Origin: Phytopythium helicoides
Lineage: Eukaryota; Oomycota; Peronosporomycetes; Pythiales; Pythiaceae
Assembly: GCA_024867545.1 (NCBI GenBank)
Contig: JANFNE010000032.1
Location: 496,001 to 560,000, forward strand
DNA length: 64,000 nucleotides
Direction of reading: 5' to 3'
Part shown: positions 23,642-34,606 of the stretch, in pieces
Numbering within the stretch: the stretch's first letter is position 1
How the letters are laid out: each line of letters starts with the position of its first letter
Program-made: the position numbers and the translations under genes
The notes under the pieces: generated by a model
What the model saw: only the letters and a program-made list of their open reading frames with translations
Database searches by the model: none
Told to the model about the DNA's origin: nothing

Positions 23642-25180
23642 TTAGGCGACGTTTTGAGGCGACTTGACCTCAACGAACTGCGGCGACCCAGTGCGCGCGT
23701 TCTTGTTGAAGAGCGCCTCGATGTCCTCGAGGAGCACACCCTTGGTCTCCGGGCAAATGAAGTACACGAACACGACGCAGATGCAGCACGTGCCGGCGAA
23801 CAGGAAGAAGACACCGTTGATGTTCAGGTGCGGGAAGAGCTTCACCACTTCGGTCATGAGAGCACCCATGGCCCAGTTGGCAGCCGTCGAGAGCGACACA
23901 CCGTACGCACGGACGCTGAGTGGGAAGATCTCAGCCGGGTAGATCCAGCAAACGGGACCCCATGAGATGGCGAAGTTGAACACGAAGAACGCCGAGCCGA
24001 GAGCGATAAACCATCCACCGACCTTGGGGCAGCCGGCGTCATCAACGTTGCCGTCGCACGTCGCCGTGAACAGGATGGCAGCAAAGAGATGTCCAATAAC
24101 CATACCAACACCACCGATGAGCAGCATCGTACGACGACCGTACGAGTCGACCCAACGCAGCGCCGGGATGGTGCTGACAAGGTTGATACTGGAGAGGAAG
24201 AAGGCAGCGTAGATACCGGCGTTGGTGATATCCTTGAAGATCAGAGCGCCGTAGCTGAAAATGGGGTTGATGCCCGTCGCCTGCTGCAGCACCTGCAGGC
24301 TCATGGCGATCAGCACACGCTTGAACACCGACGGCTCAAGCAGCTCGCTGAGACCCTTGTCAGCAGCCAGCTCCTCGGCAACTTGTTCACCAATGTGGTT
24401 GAGCTCGTACTCAACGTCATCCGTCTGACGAAGACGCTTCAGGATAGCCTCAGCAGCCTCCTTGCCCTTCTTCTGGTACGTCCAGCGGGGCGATTCGGGC
24501 ATGAACCAAATGCCGAGCATGACAACAAGCGGGGCAGCCATGGCCACACCGTTGGTCGTACGCCAACCACGGTCACGGTTCTCGACGATGATGTTGACGA
24601 CGTTCGCGAGCCAGAGACCAATGACGACCGTCATCTGCATGAAGCCGGCCAGGAAACCACGCAGCTCCTTGGGGGCGGCCTCAGCACCGAAGATGGGAGC
24701 CGAGAAGGATGAGTTGCCGACGCCAAAGCCCTGGATGACACGAGCGATGTACATAAGGTTGTGCTCCTGGGCCGGGTTGAAGCACACCCAGGACGTGCCG
24801 ATGCAGAACAGAACGCCAGCAGAGAAGATGGTAGCACGACGACCGAGCTTGTCCGCAACGACACCGCCGATGAACGCACCGACGAGGCAGCCGAGGTTGT
24901 ACGACATGTTGTACCACACGGTGAAGTCGATCCACTCGTCCGGGAGCTTCGACGACGCCACCGTGCATTGCTCATACGTGAAGTTGTGCCAGCCGACGCA
25001 GTAGTCGTAGATGAACGAGTCCATGATGAGCACGCCCGAGGTCACACCCTGGTCGTAGCCGAAGAAGAGACCGCCGAGGGCCGTGAAGATGCAGACAGCG
25101 ATGGCGAAACCGCGCTTGCCGGTCGTGGGCGGGCCTTGGTCGACGCCATCGTCGAGGTTCACAATGACTCCAGCAGCCAT
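23642..25180 (-). CDS. MFS sugar porter (hexose transporter type)
   Basis: An intronless 512-aa protein with 12 predicted membrane helices. Sugar-porter signatures are all present: GGLFFGYDQGVTSG in helix 1, a GRR loop motif (VADKLGRRATI) after helix 2, PESPR before the central loop, QQATGINPIFSYGA in helix 7, DSYGRRTMLL in the helix 8-9 loop, and PETKG after helix 12. These define the glucose/hexose:H+ symporter-like branch of the major facilitator superfamily. The ATG at 25180 gives a short hydrophilic N-terminus, and no upstream in-frame ATG is likely. It is expected in the plasma membrane; the exact sugar is unknown. Confidence 0.92.
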   Translation of the reverse strand: MAAGVIVNLDDGVDQGPPTTGKRGFAIAVCIFTALGGLFFGYDQGVTSGVLIMDSFIYDYCVGWHNFTYEQCTVASSKLPDEWIDFTVWYNMSYNLGCLVGAFIGGVVADKLGRRATIFSAGVLFCIGTSWVCFNPAQEHNLMYIARVIQGFGVGNSSFSAPIFGAEAAPKELRGFLAGFMQMTVVIGLWLANVVNIIVENRDRGWRTTNGVAMAAPLVVMLGIWFMPESPRWTYQKKGKEAAEAILKRLRQTDDVEYELNHIGEQVAEELAADKGLSELLEPSVFKRVLIAMSLQVLQQATGINPIFSYGALIFKDITNAGIYAAFFLSSINLVSTIPALRWVDSYGRRTMLLIGGVGMVIGHLFAAILFTATCDGNVDDAGCPKVGGWFIALGSAFFVFNFAISWGPVCWIYPAEIFPLSVRAYGVSLSTAANWAMGALMTEVVKLFPHLNINGVFFLFAGTCCICVVFVYFICPETKGVLLEDIEALFNKNARTGSPQFVEVKSPQNVA

Positions 25181-28100
25181 GCTTCCTCAGCTGATGCAGG
25201 TGTAGCTTGGCTTGGTCGGGACTTGTTGTTGCGAAGGCAAATTGCGAAGTGCGAGTCGTGGACAAGCTCGCTCGTTGTTGCCTTGAGGTCAAGAGGGAAG
25301 GCTGGGAAGGTAGAAGGCTACGAGGACCAGAGATCTCCACAGGGAACTAGCAGCTGTGAATGGCGGGGCGGGCGATGGACACCTTCGCGTCCGCAAAATG
25401 AATCAAGTAGCAGGTTGAACTTCGAGCGCAGAGTTTCACGTCGTTCGGGAGCGTACATGACGTTTGCCGAGCTGAAAATCGACTCTGGAGATCAAAACGA
25501 CCTGGTTCTGCGCTGTTTCGCATGAGATCGTGGAACTGGCCGAGCTGGTTGTGGATGTGCTCCGCAACCCGCGACAAGGAAAGCGTTGGTCTCAGTCGAT
25601 CAGAATCGTTAGCGCAGATGTATGTATAATATCGCAATCGACTACATTCCTTGACGGGATTTTTAATCTGAGCAAATGCTGAAGAAGAGAGTTGCACCGA
25701 ATGGGGATGAGAAGAAAGTCCCGCCTTGCAGTTCATGCACAAAAGACTAATGTGTACGCTCGTGGTGCAATGCCCGGACACGCTCTCCAGGTTAAGGTGC
25801 TGTACAGCAAACAGGGTCACCTTCAAGCTGGTGTCTTTCGACGCTGCGATTATTCCTCGTTTCGAGACCGCCACATTCCGAATTCAGAGGCATCATGGCG
25901 CTTCCATCTTCCTGCAATCCAGCGTGCAAGCACAGGGGGAGTCCATTGCAATCTCGCCGTGGCGCATCCCATTCATGGCGTGGGTGGACTCCCCGAAGCT
26001 AGAGTGGTAAACCATTTGGAACAGGCTGTTTACCGCATTCCAAACGATTGAGTCGACATGCAGAGGCACCACCATTGGCGGCACCTAGCCTCGGATTCGT
26101 GATGGAGTGTCCTGGCGCTGGTCATGCACGCGAAACTTCAATTGGTGCATGGAACGCACGAGAAACAGCAAGGTGAATTGGTGTGTACTGTACCACCATT
26201 TCGCACAGCAAAAGACTATCGGCGCAACGACTGACTGAGAGTTGAAGCTCCGAAAAGACTGGCTGTATTGTACTGGTGCACCACGTACAACAGTTGGATC
26301 ACCTCCTGCGTTCCAAACGGATCACAGGCCCAAAGCGTCTTCCTTCGCGTGAAAGGAAAGGGGTTTATACGAGACAGGAGAGCATAGTGTCGCCTCCTCA
26401 CTCGTTACTCGTTCGTGATGTCATTGATAGCACAAAATGTGCGTCGTGGATGGCAGAAATCGCTACTGCAGGATCTTATGTAACTCACAAGCTCCTCATG
26501 GTGGTATCGCAAGTACCCAGAATGACTGCATGCACAGCCACCCATTGGCTCGTGTGCACGTGAGAATATCCCGTCCTGTGTTTACACTCAGTTGGAGGTA
26601 AGCACCTGCAGCCTTCGCGGGATTGCCCATGACTGCGATACCGCACGACGACCATCCCCTCGATGGTGCCGCACAAGCGATCCAGCAATCAAACCCGGCA
26701 CTGTGGTGAGGTTGGGATGCGACTCCTATGTCTGTGGCGTTCAGCTGCACTAGCAGGGTGCAAGGTGTAGACAACAGGTCCCCGACTCATTGTTGCCTGA
26801 GAGCAGCACCTGTATCTCGCTAGCATATTTGGAGTGATGGACTCAGAAGCACAAGTAGTGATCCCATGTATCGGCGAACAGATCTTCAACTCTCCTCCAC
26901 GGGCATGGAACTGAGAATTGTTTGGGGAGTACATAGGAAGTCGTCATACGGTTTGGAAAGATAGATTGCTGAGCCAAGGGGGAAAATATGAGGATCAACC
27001 TGACTTGCAGCGTCCAAGCAGGAAGCACAATCGTTTAGAGTCTCAATTGGGGAGTGGTGCATGTTCCGTTTTCGCGAAGCCGAGGAGCGATAGTATATGA
27101 AATCAAAGCGCTGTAGTTGCAGTACAGCAGATACCGCAAACATGGCATTGTGGGTGTTTGACGATGCAACGAAGCCACCAGTCACTGCATCAGATGCATG
27201 CGGTGAGGGGCGAGGGAATGCAACAGCAGAGTGGCAGTGCTTGGCAGGAGCATCTCTCGGCTGAGTCAACGCGCATGGGATAATGTCCTGGTGCTGCTCA
27301 TGCTTCAAATGGTGCGCGAAACACAGCCGAAAGATTTTCTGGGTATCGTGTCACTCATGCCAAGAACATCGACAAGCTGCCCAAGGGTCCACGCAAGCGA
27401 GCAAGCAAACCCCGTGTCCGTTGAACCCAGGAGATGGAGCGCGTGGTACGGCCGATCGATTGTGCTGAGCCGTGCTCCAGCATTGCACTGAAGATCTGCG
27501 CTTCAGCACGACAGCAACGAAGAAATGAGATGTAGGTTTCCATGGGAGCTCTGACTCAGCATTTGTGTACTTGGAATGAGATCCCACAACACTGCGGGCT
27601 ACACAGCGTCGCCGACCTGATTAACATGCTGCAGGAGTGCACCGCTATGGAGTGAATCATAAAAGCTCGTCTCAGCAGCTCGACGTGCTGCGGCAGATCT
27701 CATTTTGCAGGAAGAAAGAATGACTCCTGTAAACTGACAAAACTGTTCACGCCCACAAGAATTCACGACTCACCCAGAGTCTAAGCTTGCCACTGATTTG
27801 AGAATTCGAGAGTAGTTAGGATGGCCCAAGCACACAACATTCCATCGCTCGCGCTGGCGGAGTTGTAGCGAAGCCAACGCCTCACAGCGATTCGCTTTCA
27901 AACACGACTGCTGATGTGCTGCATAACCAGAGATCTCAACTCTTTGTTGTCGTCGCGTAGCTAAGTAAATAAACATTCAAAGCTTCACCCATACAAAGCT
28001 CGTTGGTTGTATGTAGCCACAAGCAATATCTTTCAGTACGATCTCACCTCCAGCTCGAGTTCCAATGGCAAGTACGTTCGAAAGTCGTTGGAGATCGTCA

Positions 28101-28351
28101 CGACTGCTCCCCTCAACACCGACCTTGAGATGCCAAACTACATCTAGAAGCAGCTCCATGTCGACAAAGGCTTTACCCTTGAAGTCACAGTCAAGAACTG
28201 TCCACGCCGACCGGTTATTCTGCTGCAGAATTCTCAACTCCATCTCTCAACAACCATCCCTCCGTCCTCGAGCTCCATTGACTTTATTTTATCTTGAAAA
28301 TTGTATGAGCTCATTGTGCGTCCATCACTTGTGTTTTGTGTCCGCGACCTC
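25181..28351. other. 3.2-kb gene-poor region
   Basis: Only short ORFs with no recognisable family on either strand. It contains a perfect 10-bp inverted repeat (25936-25945 with 25985-25994, 39-base loop) and another 7-bp one soon after (GGTAAAC/GTTTACC near 26007-26035). A degenerate pair of related segments lies near 26110 and 27287 (TCCTGGYGCTGSTCATGC). It looks like old repeat or transposon debris plus flanking promoters. A possible small minus-strand ORF is listed separately. Confidence 0.4.
27977..28243 (-). CDS. Possible small protein of unknown function
   Basis: An 88-aa ATG-initiated ORF divergent from the YaaA gene, 108 bp away. It starts MELRILQQNN and contains a regular hydrophobic/acidic pattern (AFVDMELLLDVVWHLKVGV) that looks more protein-like than random sequence. 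No family is recognised. It could be an exon of a larger gene or a relic. Confidence 0.25.
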   Translation of the reverse strand: MELRILQQNNRSAWTVLDCDFKGKAFVDMELLLDVVWHLKVGVEGSSRDDLQRLSNVLAIGTRAGGEIVLKDIACGYIQPTSFVWVKL

Positions 28352-29609
28352 ATGGCGCGCCTCGTGTACCTGCTGTCGCCCGCCAAGACGCTCGACCTGT
28401 CGGCGCCTGCGCTGCGCTCGACTTCCCAGCCTGCGCTTCTGGCCGACGCGCACGTGCTGGTGCGTCTGCTGGAGCTGTTGGCTGCGTTTTGAGCGCGTTG
28501 CGCGGTTTCCCCTGATGCTCTCGATGCTCTGAACGCGGCAGGTCAAGCAGCTGCAGAAGCTCTCACAAGCCAAGGTCAAGGCGCTGCTAGGCGTGAGCGA
28601 CGCGCTCGCCAAGCTCAACTACGACCGGTGCACAGATTTCGCCTTCAAGGAGATGGATTTTGCGACGTCATGCTGATACACACGGCTTGCAGTTTCCAGT
28701 CGTTCGAGTTTGACACCAAGGTGACAGAGCCCAACGAAACGTTCAAGCAGGCGGCGCTCGCATTCAATGGCCCAGCATACCTAGGCATGTGGTGCAAAGC
28801 AACATTGACGAGAAGGAAGGGAGCTAACGTGGCGTTTTGCTTGCCTGAAGGCTTGGCGGCGGCGGAGCTGCCCGATACCGACTTGACGTACGCGCAAGAC
28901 CACCTCGTCATCCTCTGTGGACTCTATGGTGAGTCGCTCAAGCATTCGAAGTGGGCACTGGTGATTTCATTAACATTGGAAAACTCGACGCGCAGGCGTT
29001 CTTCGGCCGCTCGACCTGATCCAGCCGTACCGGCTTGAGATGGGACAAAAGTTTGCCAACGAGCGCGGCAAGGACCTGTACGCTTTCTGGGGATCCACAA
29101 TCGCTGAGCAGCTCAATGCCCAGTTCTCGCGACTCGGCTCGCAGGCCAAGGATGGCGATGGGGGCGAAAAGATAATTGTCAATGTTGCGTCGCAGGAGTA
29201 CTTCAAGAGCGTGCAGCTCGACGCGCTCGACTCGGATGTGCGTGTCGTCGACTGCGTATTCCAGGACGACGGCAAGATCAAGTCCGTGTATGCGAAGCGC
29301 GCGCGAGGTCTCATGTGCCGCTACCTCATCGAGCGCCGAGTCGACTCTCTCGATGGAATCCGAGAGTTTAACCTCGAGGGATACGAGTACTCGCCACGTG
29401 CGTCAAACGACTCGACGCTCGTTTTTAATCGCTCAGCCAGTGCCGCCAAGCAGGCTCTTGCTGCGTCGAAAAAGACAAAGGCACCGGCAAAAAAAGCGAC
29501 ATCGAAGCAGGTCAAGGACAAGCCTGTGAAGGAGAAGGAAGAGAACGAAGGAGACGAAAACACCTCTCTGCGTCGATCGACGCGCAAGAAGCGCAAAACT
29601 ACGGCGTAG
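28352..29609 (+). CDS. yaaA: YaaA/DUF328 family protein
   Basis: Modelled as join(28352..28459, 28542..28627, 28693..28784, 28851..28928, 28996..29609), 325 aa. The match to bacterial YaaA is continuous across the five exons: LLSPAKTLD, GVSDALAKLN, FKQAALAFNGPAYLGL, YAQDHLVILCGLYG, VLRPLDLIQPYRLEMG, GKDLYAFWG, QEYFKSV, YAKRARGLM. E. coli YaaA is a DNA-binding protein that lowers free iron during peroxide stress. Intron 3 (28785-28850) has GC-AG ends; retaining it would stay in frame but insert 22 residues not seen in the family. The C-terminal extension of about 45 residues is lysine-rich and ends with a basic cluster (RRSTRKKRKTT), suggesting nuclear targeting. Convergent with the permease. 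Confidence 0.9.
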
Positions 29610-29694
29610 TGCAGTTCAGCTTTCCATTTGGATGCGAGAGATCTCAATAGATGTCTTCTTCATACATAATGTTAGGGGTAGTTGGGAAAATGTC

Positions 29695-31761
29695 TTATGC
29701 TACTGCGGGCTCTGGTGGTCCCTGACGAACAAGCTGGTAACGCGCGCGAAAACTCTGGAATTCTGCCTGAATGCCGTACATGAGGCCAGAAAACAGAAAG
29801 ACGCTTGTGATGGCCGCCGGGATAACTGACGTGAAAGCCCAGCCAACGACAAATCCAGAACATGCCAGCGGGAAAATCAGCAGGAGGATCATAAAAATTG
29901 GCGGCGCGTCGCCGCATAGTTTTGTTGGCCGGCGAAGGTCCGGCCGTGTGAAGCGCAACCGCATTGCCGCAAAGATGAGCAGCATGGTTTCGAGTCCTTC
30001 GAGTGCGTTCGAGATAAGCACCATGTCTTTTGTCTCGAGGTTGATCACAATGAGCACGACAGCGAGACTGCCAAAAATCACGCCGTGGTCAATATCGTGG
30101 GATTTGTATCTGCCGAGCCCCATCCTGTTGTCACCACGTTCAATCGATTTTTGAGTCATGTGGTAACAAATTGGCACGGTCAGCTTTTCAAGACGTACAT
30201 GCCGAGTGCGCGAGGCGCAAAGCCATTCTTCGCCATGCCACACGCCAAGTAGGCAGAACACAACAAGCCGCCGATGAACAGGCCGGTCGTACTCAGCATG
30301 GCCACGACCGTGACCCAGATCTCGTACGGAAAGCCGCCGAGGTACTTGGCTGCGTCAAACATGCACGCGCTGCCAGTCCATTCAGTCCATGAAGGTTGTG
30401 CAAGCGCGATAACCGGAGTGATTGGCACGAGGAACGACAGCGGCGTCACCAAAAACGCGAAGAACATGACGCGACGATACGTTCGTGCGGGGTCCTGCAC
30501 GCACTTGGCAAACACGGACAGGTTCTGAAACCCATTGAAGTTCCAGACGAGATACGTGATCAAGTCTGCGACGGCTACTTCGACGGCGCCAAGCGCATCG
30601 CTGCTACCGCTGCCAGATGCATTGGTAGACGAGGTAGACAGGGAGCTTCCTGTACTGCTGGAAGTCGTGTTTGCGCGCCGTAAATCCTCGAGCGAGCTCC
30701 AGTTTTCCACCTTGACAGCGCTCCACGTCGCCATGAGCTGTGGTATCGATTAACGCAGCGTTAGTCCCATCACGAGCGCATTCTGCTCAATGAGTACGAC
30801 CTACCGCATAGGGAACGAGCACAAAGACGGCGAGTGACGCAGCGAGAGAGCCCACCACTCGCAGATCAAAGAAGCCCGGGAGCGCGAGCAGCAGCGAAAG
30901 CGTTGCCTTGAGCACAAATTCCAGGAACGGGAGCCCAACGAGTCCCGCGACACGGTAGATGGCCGCAATCGACATGGACGAGTAGATGGCGCAGTCGACG
31001 CAGTTGGAGACCCATGACCAGTAGCCTGCCTGGAGACCCATGCGTGGACCGAAGACGGTGGCGATCCAGTACGCGTGGCCGCCTGCTTCGGGGATCGCAG
31101 ACACGAGCTCCGTGACGGTGAACGCCATGGGGTAGAAGTACAGCAACGGGAACGCGACGAGCGACACGAGTCCCATGAGCGGACCAGCCGCGACAACGAT
31201 CTGCTCTGCGCTCTCTGGCCCTCCGCCGACCACAAAGTAGCAGAGTGCGAGCAGCGTGACGCTCGTGAGGACGCGCGGGCTGGACCGGTGCTTGAGCTGC
31301 AAGTGGTTCGCTCTCCTGGGGTCTACCTGCTCCTCCTCGTCCTCTTCGCTCTCGCTGCTGGGGCCCTCCTCATAGTCGGCGTCGCTCTTGGACTCATCGT
31401 GCTCACCAAGCCCGAGCCCGAGACTGCTCCTGCGCGTGCGCCTGCGCTCCTTCTTGGGCTTGGGCGATCCTGCGTCCAACGCCACGAACGGCTGCTCGTG
31501 CGTGGGCGAGCGGTCGCTGCTGGACCAGCGATCCGTCTCATCCGTCAGCGAGAAGCTCGACGTCCCGCGGTAGTACGACTTGATGGTGGCGAGCGCTCCA
31601 CCGTGAGCCCTCGCGTGCGCCGACGCCGACGCCGACGTGTCGACGCTGCCGCGGGGCTGGGGCTGCGACTGACTCGGCTGCGTCTGCTGGCGAAGCAGTT
31701 GGCTGCGCGTGGAGCTCGCGTCGCTGCGGCGCACGCCGCGGGCGGAAGGCGTGCCGGCCAT
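29695..31761 (-). CDS. APC-superfamily amino-acid/polyamine permease
   Basis: Modelled as complement(join(29695..30124, 30199..30737, 30805..31761)), 641 aa; introns of 74 and 67 bp, both GT-AG. A cytosolic N-terminal tail of about 170 residues is Ser/acidic-rich. A permease core with about 12 helices follows: GGGPESAEQIVVAAGPL in helix 1, then SAIPEAGGHAYWIATVFGP. Further on are NFNGFQNLSVFAKCV and a KNGFAPRAL loop. This arrangement matches the eukaryotic PUT/LAT-like group of amino acid and polyamine transporters. The longer frame to 31812 begins with GTG, so the ATG at 31761 is used. Substrate inferred only at family level. Confidence 0.85.
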
Positions 31762-32064
31762 GCTGAGACCGTCGCGCCAAGCGGAATTATATGGGAATTT
31801 GTATGTCGCCACGCGCGACGCGTCAAGTCAGTGGTGACTGGCTTCGGATCCGACTGCTCCGCGCCGATTGGCGGAAATCCGTGACCGATTCTGAAGAGTT
31901 TCATTGGGCGAGGCGCGATGGGCTCATTGGATGAAAATAATTGAGAAGATGAGTTTCGGCCAATGGAAAGTGTCTTGGCTGCTTGCGGCGCAAAGTGGGC
32001 AGCAAGAAAGGATAAACGAGGAGCGACTGCATTAGACGACTTTGGAGCAGGTCGGCGTCAAGAC

Positions 32065-32565
32065 TTAGAATATAGCAAAGTGCAGTCGCAACGTATCATC
32101 GCCGTTTGGCGCATCAATCCCGGTAAATGCAGTGTTCTTGAAGTACACCGCCGCCTGAACTGGGGTTCCGTACAATATGTGCGTTTCACTGTTCATGTTA
32201 GCCACCGCGAATACCTTTCCAGGTGTTTTCGTAGTGACCGTAAGGTTCAGCTCCAACTCCCGAAGCCTTATTTCGATGACGCTGACGTCGTTGTCGATAT
32301 CGACGACGGCTTGCAACGCCCTGTCCAGTCCTGAACGACCCTCTATGTCGGCTACAACGCCTTCGTGAAGGGCAACATCAGTGGCGATTGCAGTGTCGGC
32401 TACGTCGTCGTGCTTCCTCGCGATCGACTCAAACACCCTCACAAATGTTGGCTCCATCGAGTGCGTTTCGCCGACTGGAGGACTCGAGAGGAACGAGCAA
32501 AAATCATCCCCCTCAAGCAATAAGCGCTGTACCGGATCATACCGGTACAAATGGTAGTATGCCAA
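32065..32565 (-). pseudogene. Relic ORF, unknown
   Basis: A 166-codon open stretch with protein-like composition (e.g. RSGLDRALQAVVDIDNDVSV), but the first codon is TTG and the first ATG is at 32457. Family not recognised. It could be a decayed gene or an exon of an unmodelled gene. Confidence 0.3.
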
Positions 32566-32870
32566 CTATACTACTGTACAACAATCTAATATATTCAGAA
32601 CATGCCGTTGTTTCTTGTTCATCTTGATGCAACATCATTTTTCAATGGGAGTAATGGACTTGTTGGAGCGATTTCGAACGCAGGAGGAAGGATTTACCGC
32701 AAGGACAAGTGCAAGTAGTCTGTGTGCTGACTGCCGGATCGCATTGCATTTTGATAGTGATATACCGGGAAACAGAGCATCACGACTTTCGAGTCCATAA
32801 ACACGATATACTCGGCATTCGGTGACATGACATCACCCCAATCGGCTTTGTTGTTGTAAACTTACCTCAT

Positions 32871-33150
32871 GACGATGTATAGAGCTAAACATAGTTGAAT
32901 CACGACATGTAGCAGTATACGTGCAGGCAGACCAATCAAAAACGACAAATTCTTGCGCAGCCTGCCGCTCTATCACATTCAAACCCTCGATTTGTATGCT
33001 TCTGTCACGTTAGTCGCGACAGCATCCCGATCCAATGACAAAAGTCGACGTATAGAGCTATACATAGTTGAAGCATGACAGGTAGTAGTATACCGTGATT
33101 TATACAAGTGATGGTCGTTCCGTATAGAAGTATACATAGTTGTAGTGTAA
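32871..33150. repeat. Three degenerate related repeat units
   Basis: Segments 32871-32923, 33045-33097 and 33121-33150 share a TATAGAGCTAWACATAGTTG-type core followed by a variable tail ending in AGTATAC. The two long copies align over about 50 bases with scattered mismatches; the third is shorter. They are irregularly spaced, so this is not a simple satellite. Confidence 0.55.
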
Positions 33151-34606
33151 TCGATGTGCATTTATGATTGTCAATCCCTCTTACTTTTTTCTGACGCCAT
33201 TCTCTTCCTCTTCTTTCTACCTCCACGGTATTTACGATCAGTTCTACCCTGCTCTAACGCATAGTGGTGCGCTAGTGCTTTGCATGCTGGGCTTGACAAC
33301 CATCCCCCTCCTTGTCGTAGTATACGGTTGCTGATTGCTATTCCGAAATGCTCGCATAAACGTTGAGCTTCTGGTTCAGGATCGATGACAATACCCTCGT
33401 ACACACTAAGTTGTAGGTCCCCCATATAGTACAATAGCTGTCTCACCAACAAAAATTGCGCCTGCACATGTCATCTAGATGTTGTGCGCATAGCCCCGGT
33501 AGAACATTCACCGTCTCACTGGCGCTCTGATTCACGGTCCCAACCTAGCTCGCCCCTAAGTTGAAGGTCCACGCCTTCTGTCCATGGAGTAGACAGCCAT
33601 ATGTTGCAGCTGCACAGAGCTCAATGTGCATGTCGGTCGAGCCTGGTCCGAAATGGACAAGTGCAATAAATGAAATGCCGAAAACAGATTGTGTCGTAGC
33701 TTATATTCTGTGAACCATACTGTCGGTAACTGCAAGTTAGAGATCTTGAACGTCTTGTCAGCAGGAACATCAACCCGACCCCATTGTACGATTCGTGAAG
33801 TAGGTTGAACATTGGCTGAACCTCTAATGGTAGTGCACATTGAGCCGAATAGCTGGTGAGCTGACGACATTGACCTTCTTAACCTCCAGTGACGCAGGAT
33901 GCTGACTGCTATACAGAGCGTGCTCGTTATTCATTTTTCTGTTGTCAACGTTGCCCTTTCTTTTGTTTTTTTATTGGTCTAACAGCTTTTCAGAACTGTT
34001 AACGTCTATTTAGGGGAGCAGACAGCACTTCAGCGCTCACAAGCTAAAAACAGCGAGTCAGCGCCCAGACAACAGATTTTAAGTAGCACCCAACTCCAAA
34101 GCAGAATGAATAGTATCAACTGCTCTGGCTAGTTATGCAGGTCGTTGCAAACTTGGACTAGTGATTTGATTTGGTTACGATGGACTTCATTCTATCCGGA
34201 GTGCGAATATATTCACCAGTGTTCTGGAGCAATGACGCAGTCCACCTTCAAGCAGCCCACCACATCGATGCTCGATTCAATGTTATCCATCCGACTTCTT
34301 CGGACTTTCCCTGCCTGCATTTGCAGCTGCTCGCGCAGCAGCCATCACCTTTTCATATGGCATCTCCATCTCCTGGCGGTGCTCGCCGCTCCAAGAAACG
34401 AAAAAAAAAACAACCAACCATGGGTACACGAGTCAAATCAGAATCAGTCCTACGGTCCGCTTCTGCTCTGTAACCCGCCAATCAGGTCGCGTCTTCGCGG
34501 TTACCCGCGCCACGTCCGCCGTAGCGGCGCGTACCCCCGTCCTCCGCCGCGCCGCTTCCTGGCCGCACTCGTCCGCTCTCCATCTTCTGCTCGCTTGGCC
34601 TCCGCA

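Larger units (their letters stand above)
31762..34606. other. 2.8-kb gene-poor region with relic ORFs and short repeats
   Basis: Contains minus-strand open stretches without proper starts (32065-32565, 33171-33467) and one with an ATG (33556-33870), in different frames. None matches a family I recognise; they may be pieces of one decayed gene. Related 50-bp repeat units lie at 32871-33150. The last 500 bp is the presumed promoter and 5' UTR of the potassium-channel gene. Confidence 0.4.

Noticed and set aside
24089..25525. Plus-strand ORFs over the sugar transporter
   Set aside because: They are shadows of a well-defined MFS protein.
31762..31812. Longer start for the permease
   Set aside because: The first codon is GTG; the first ATG is 31761.
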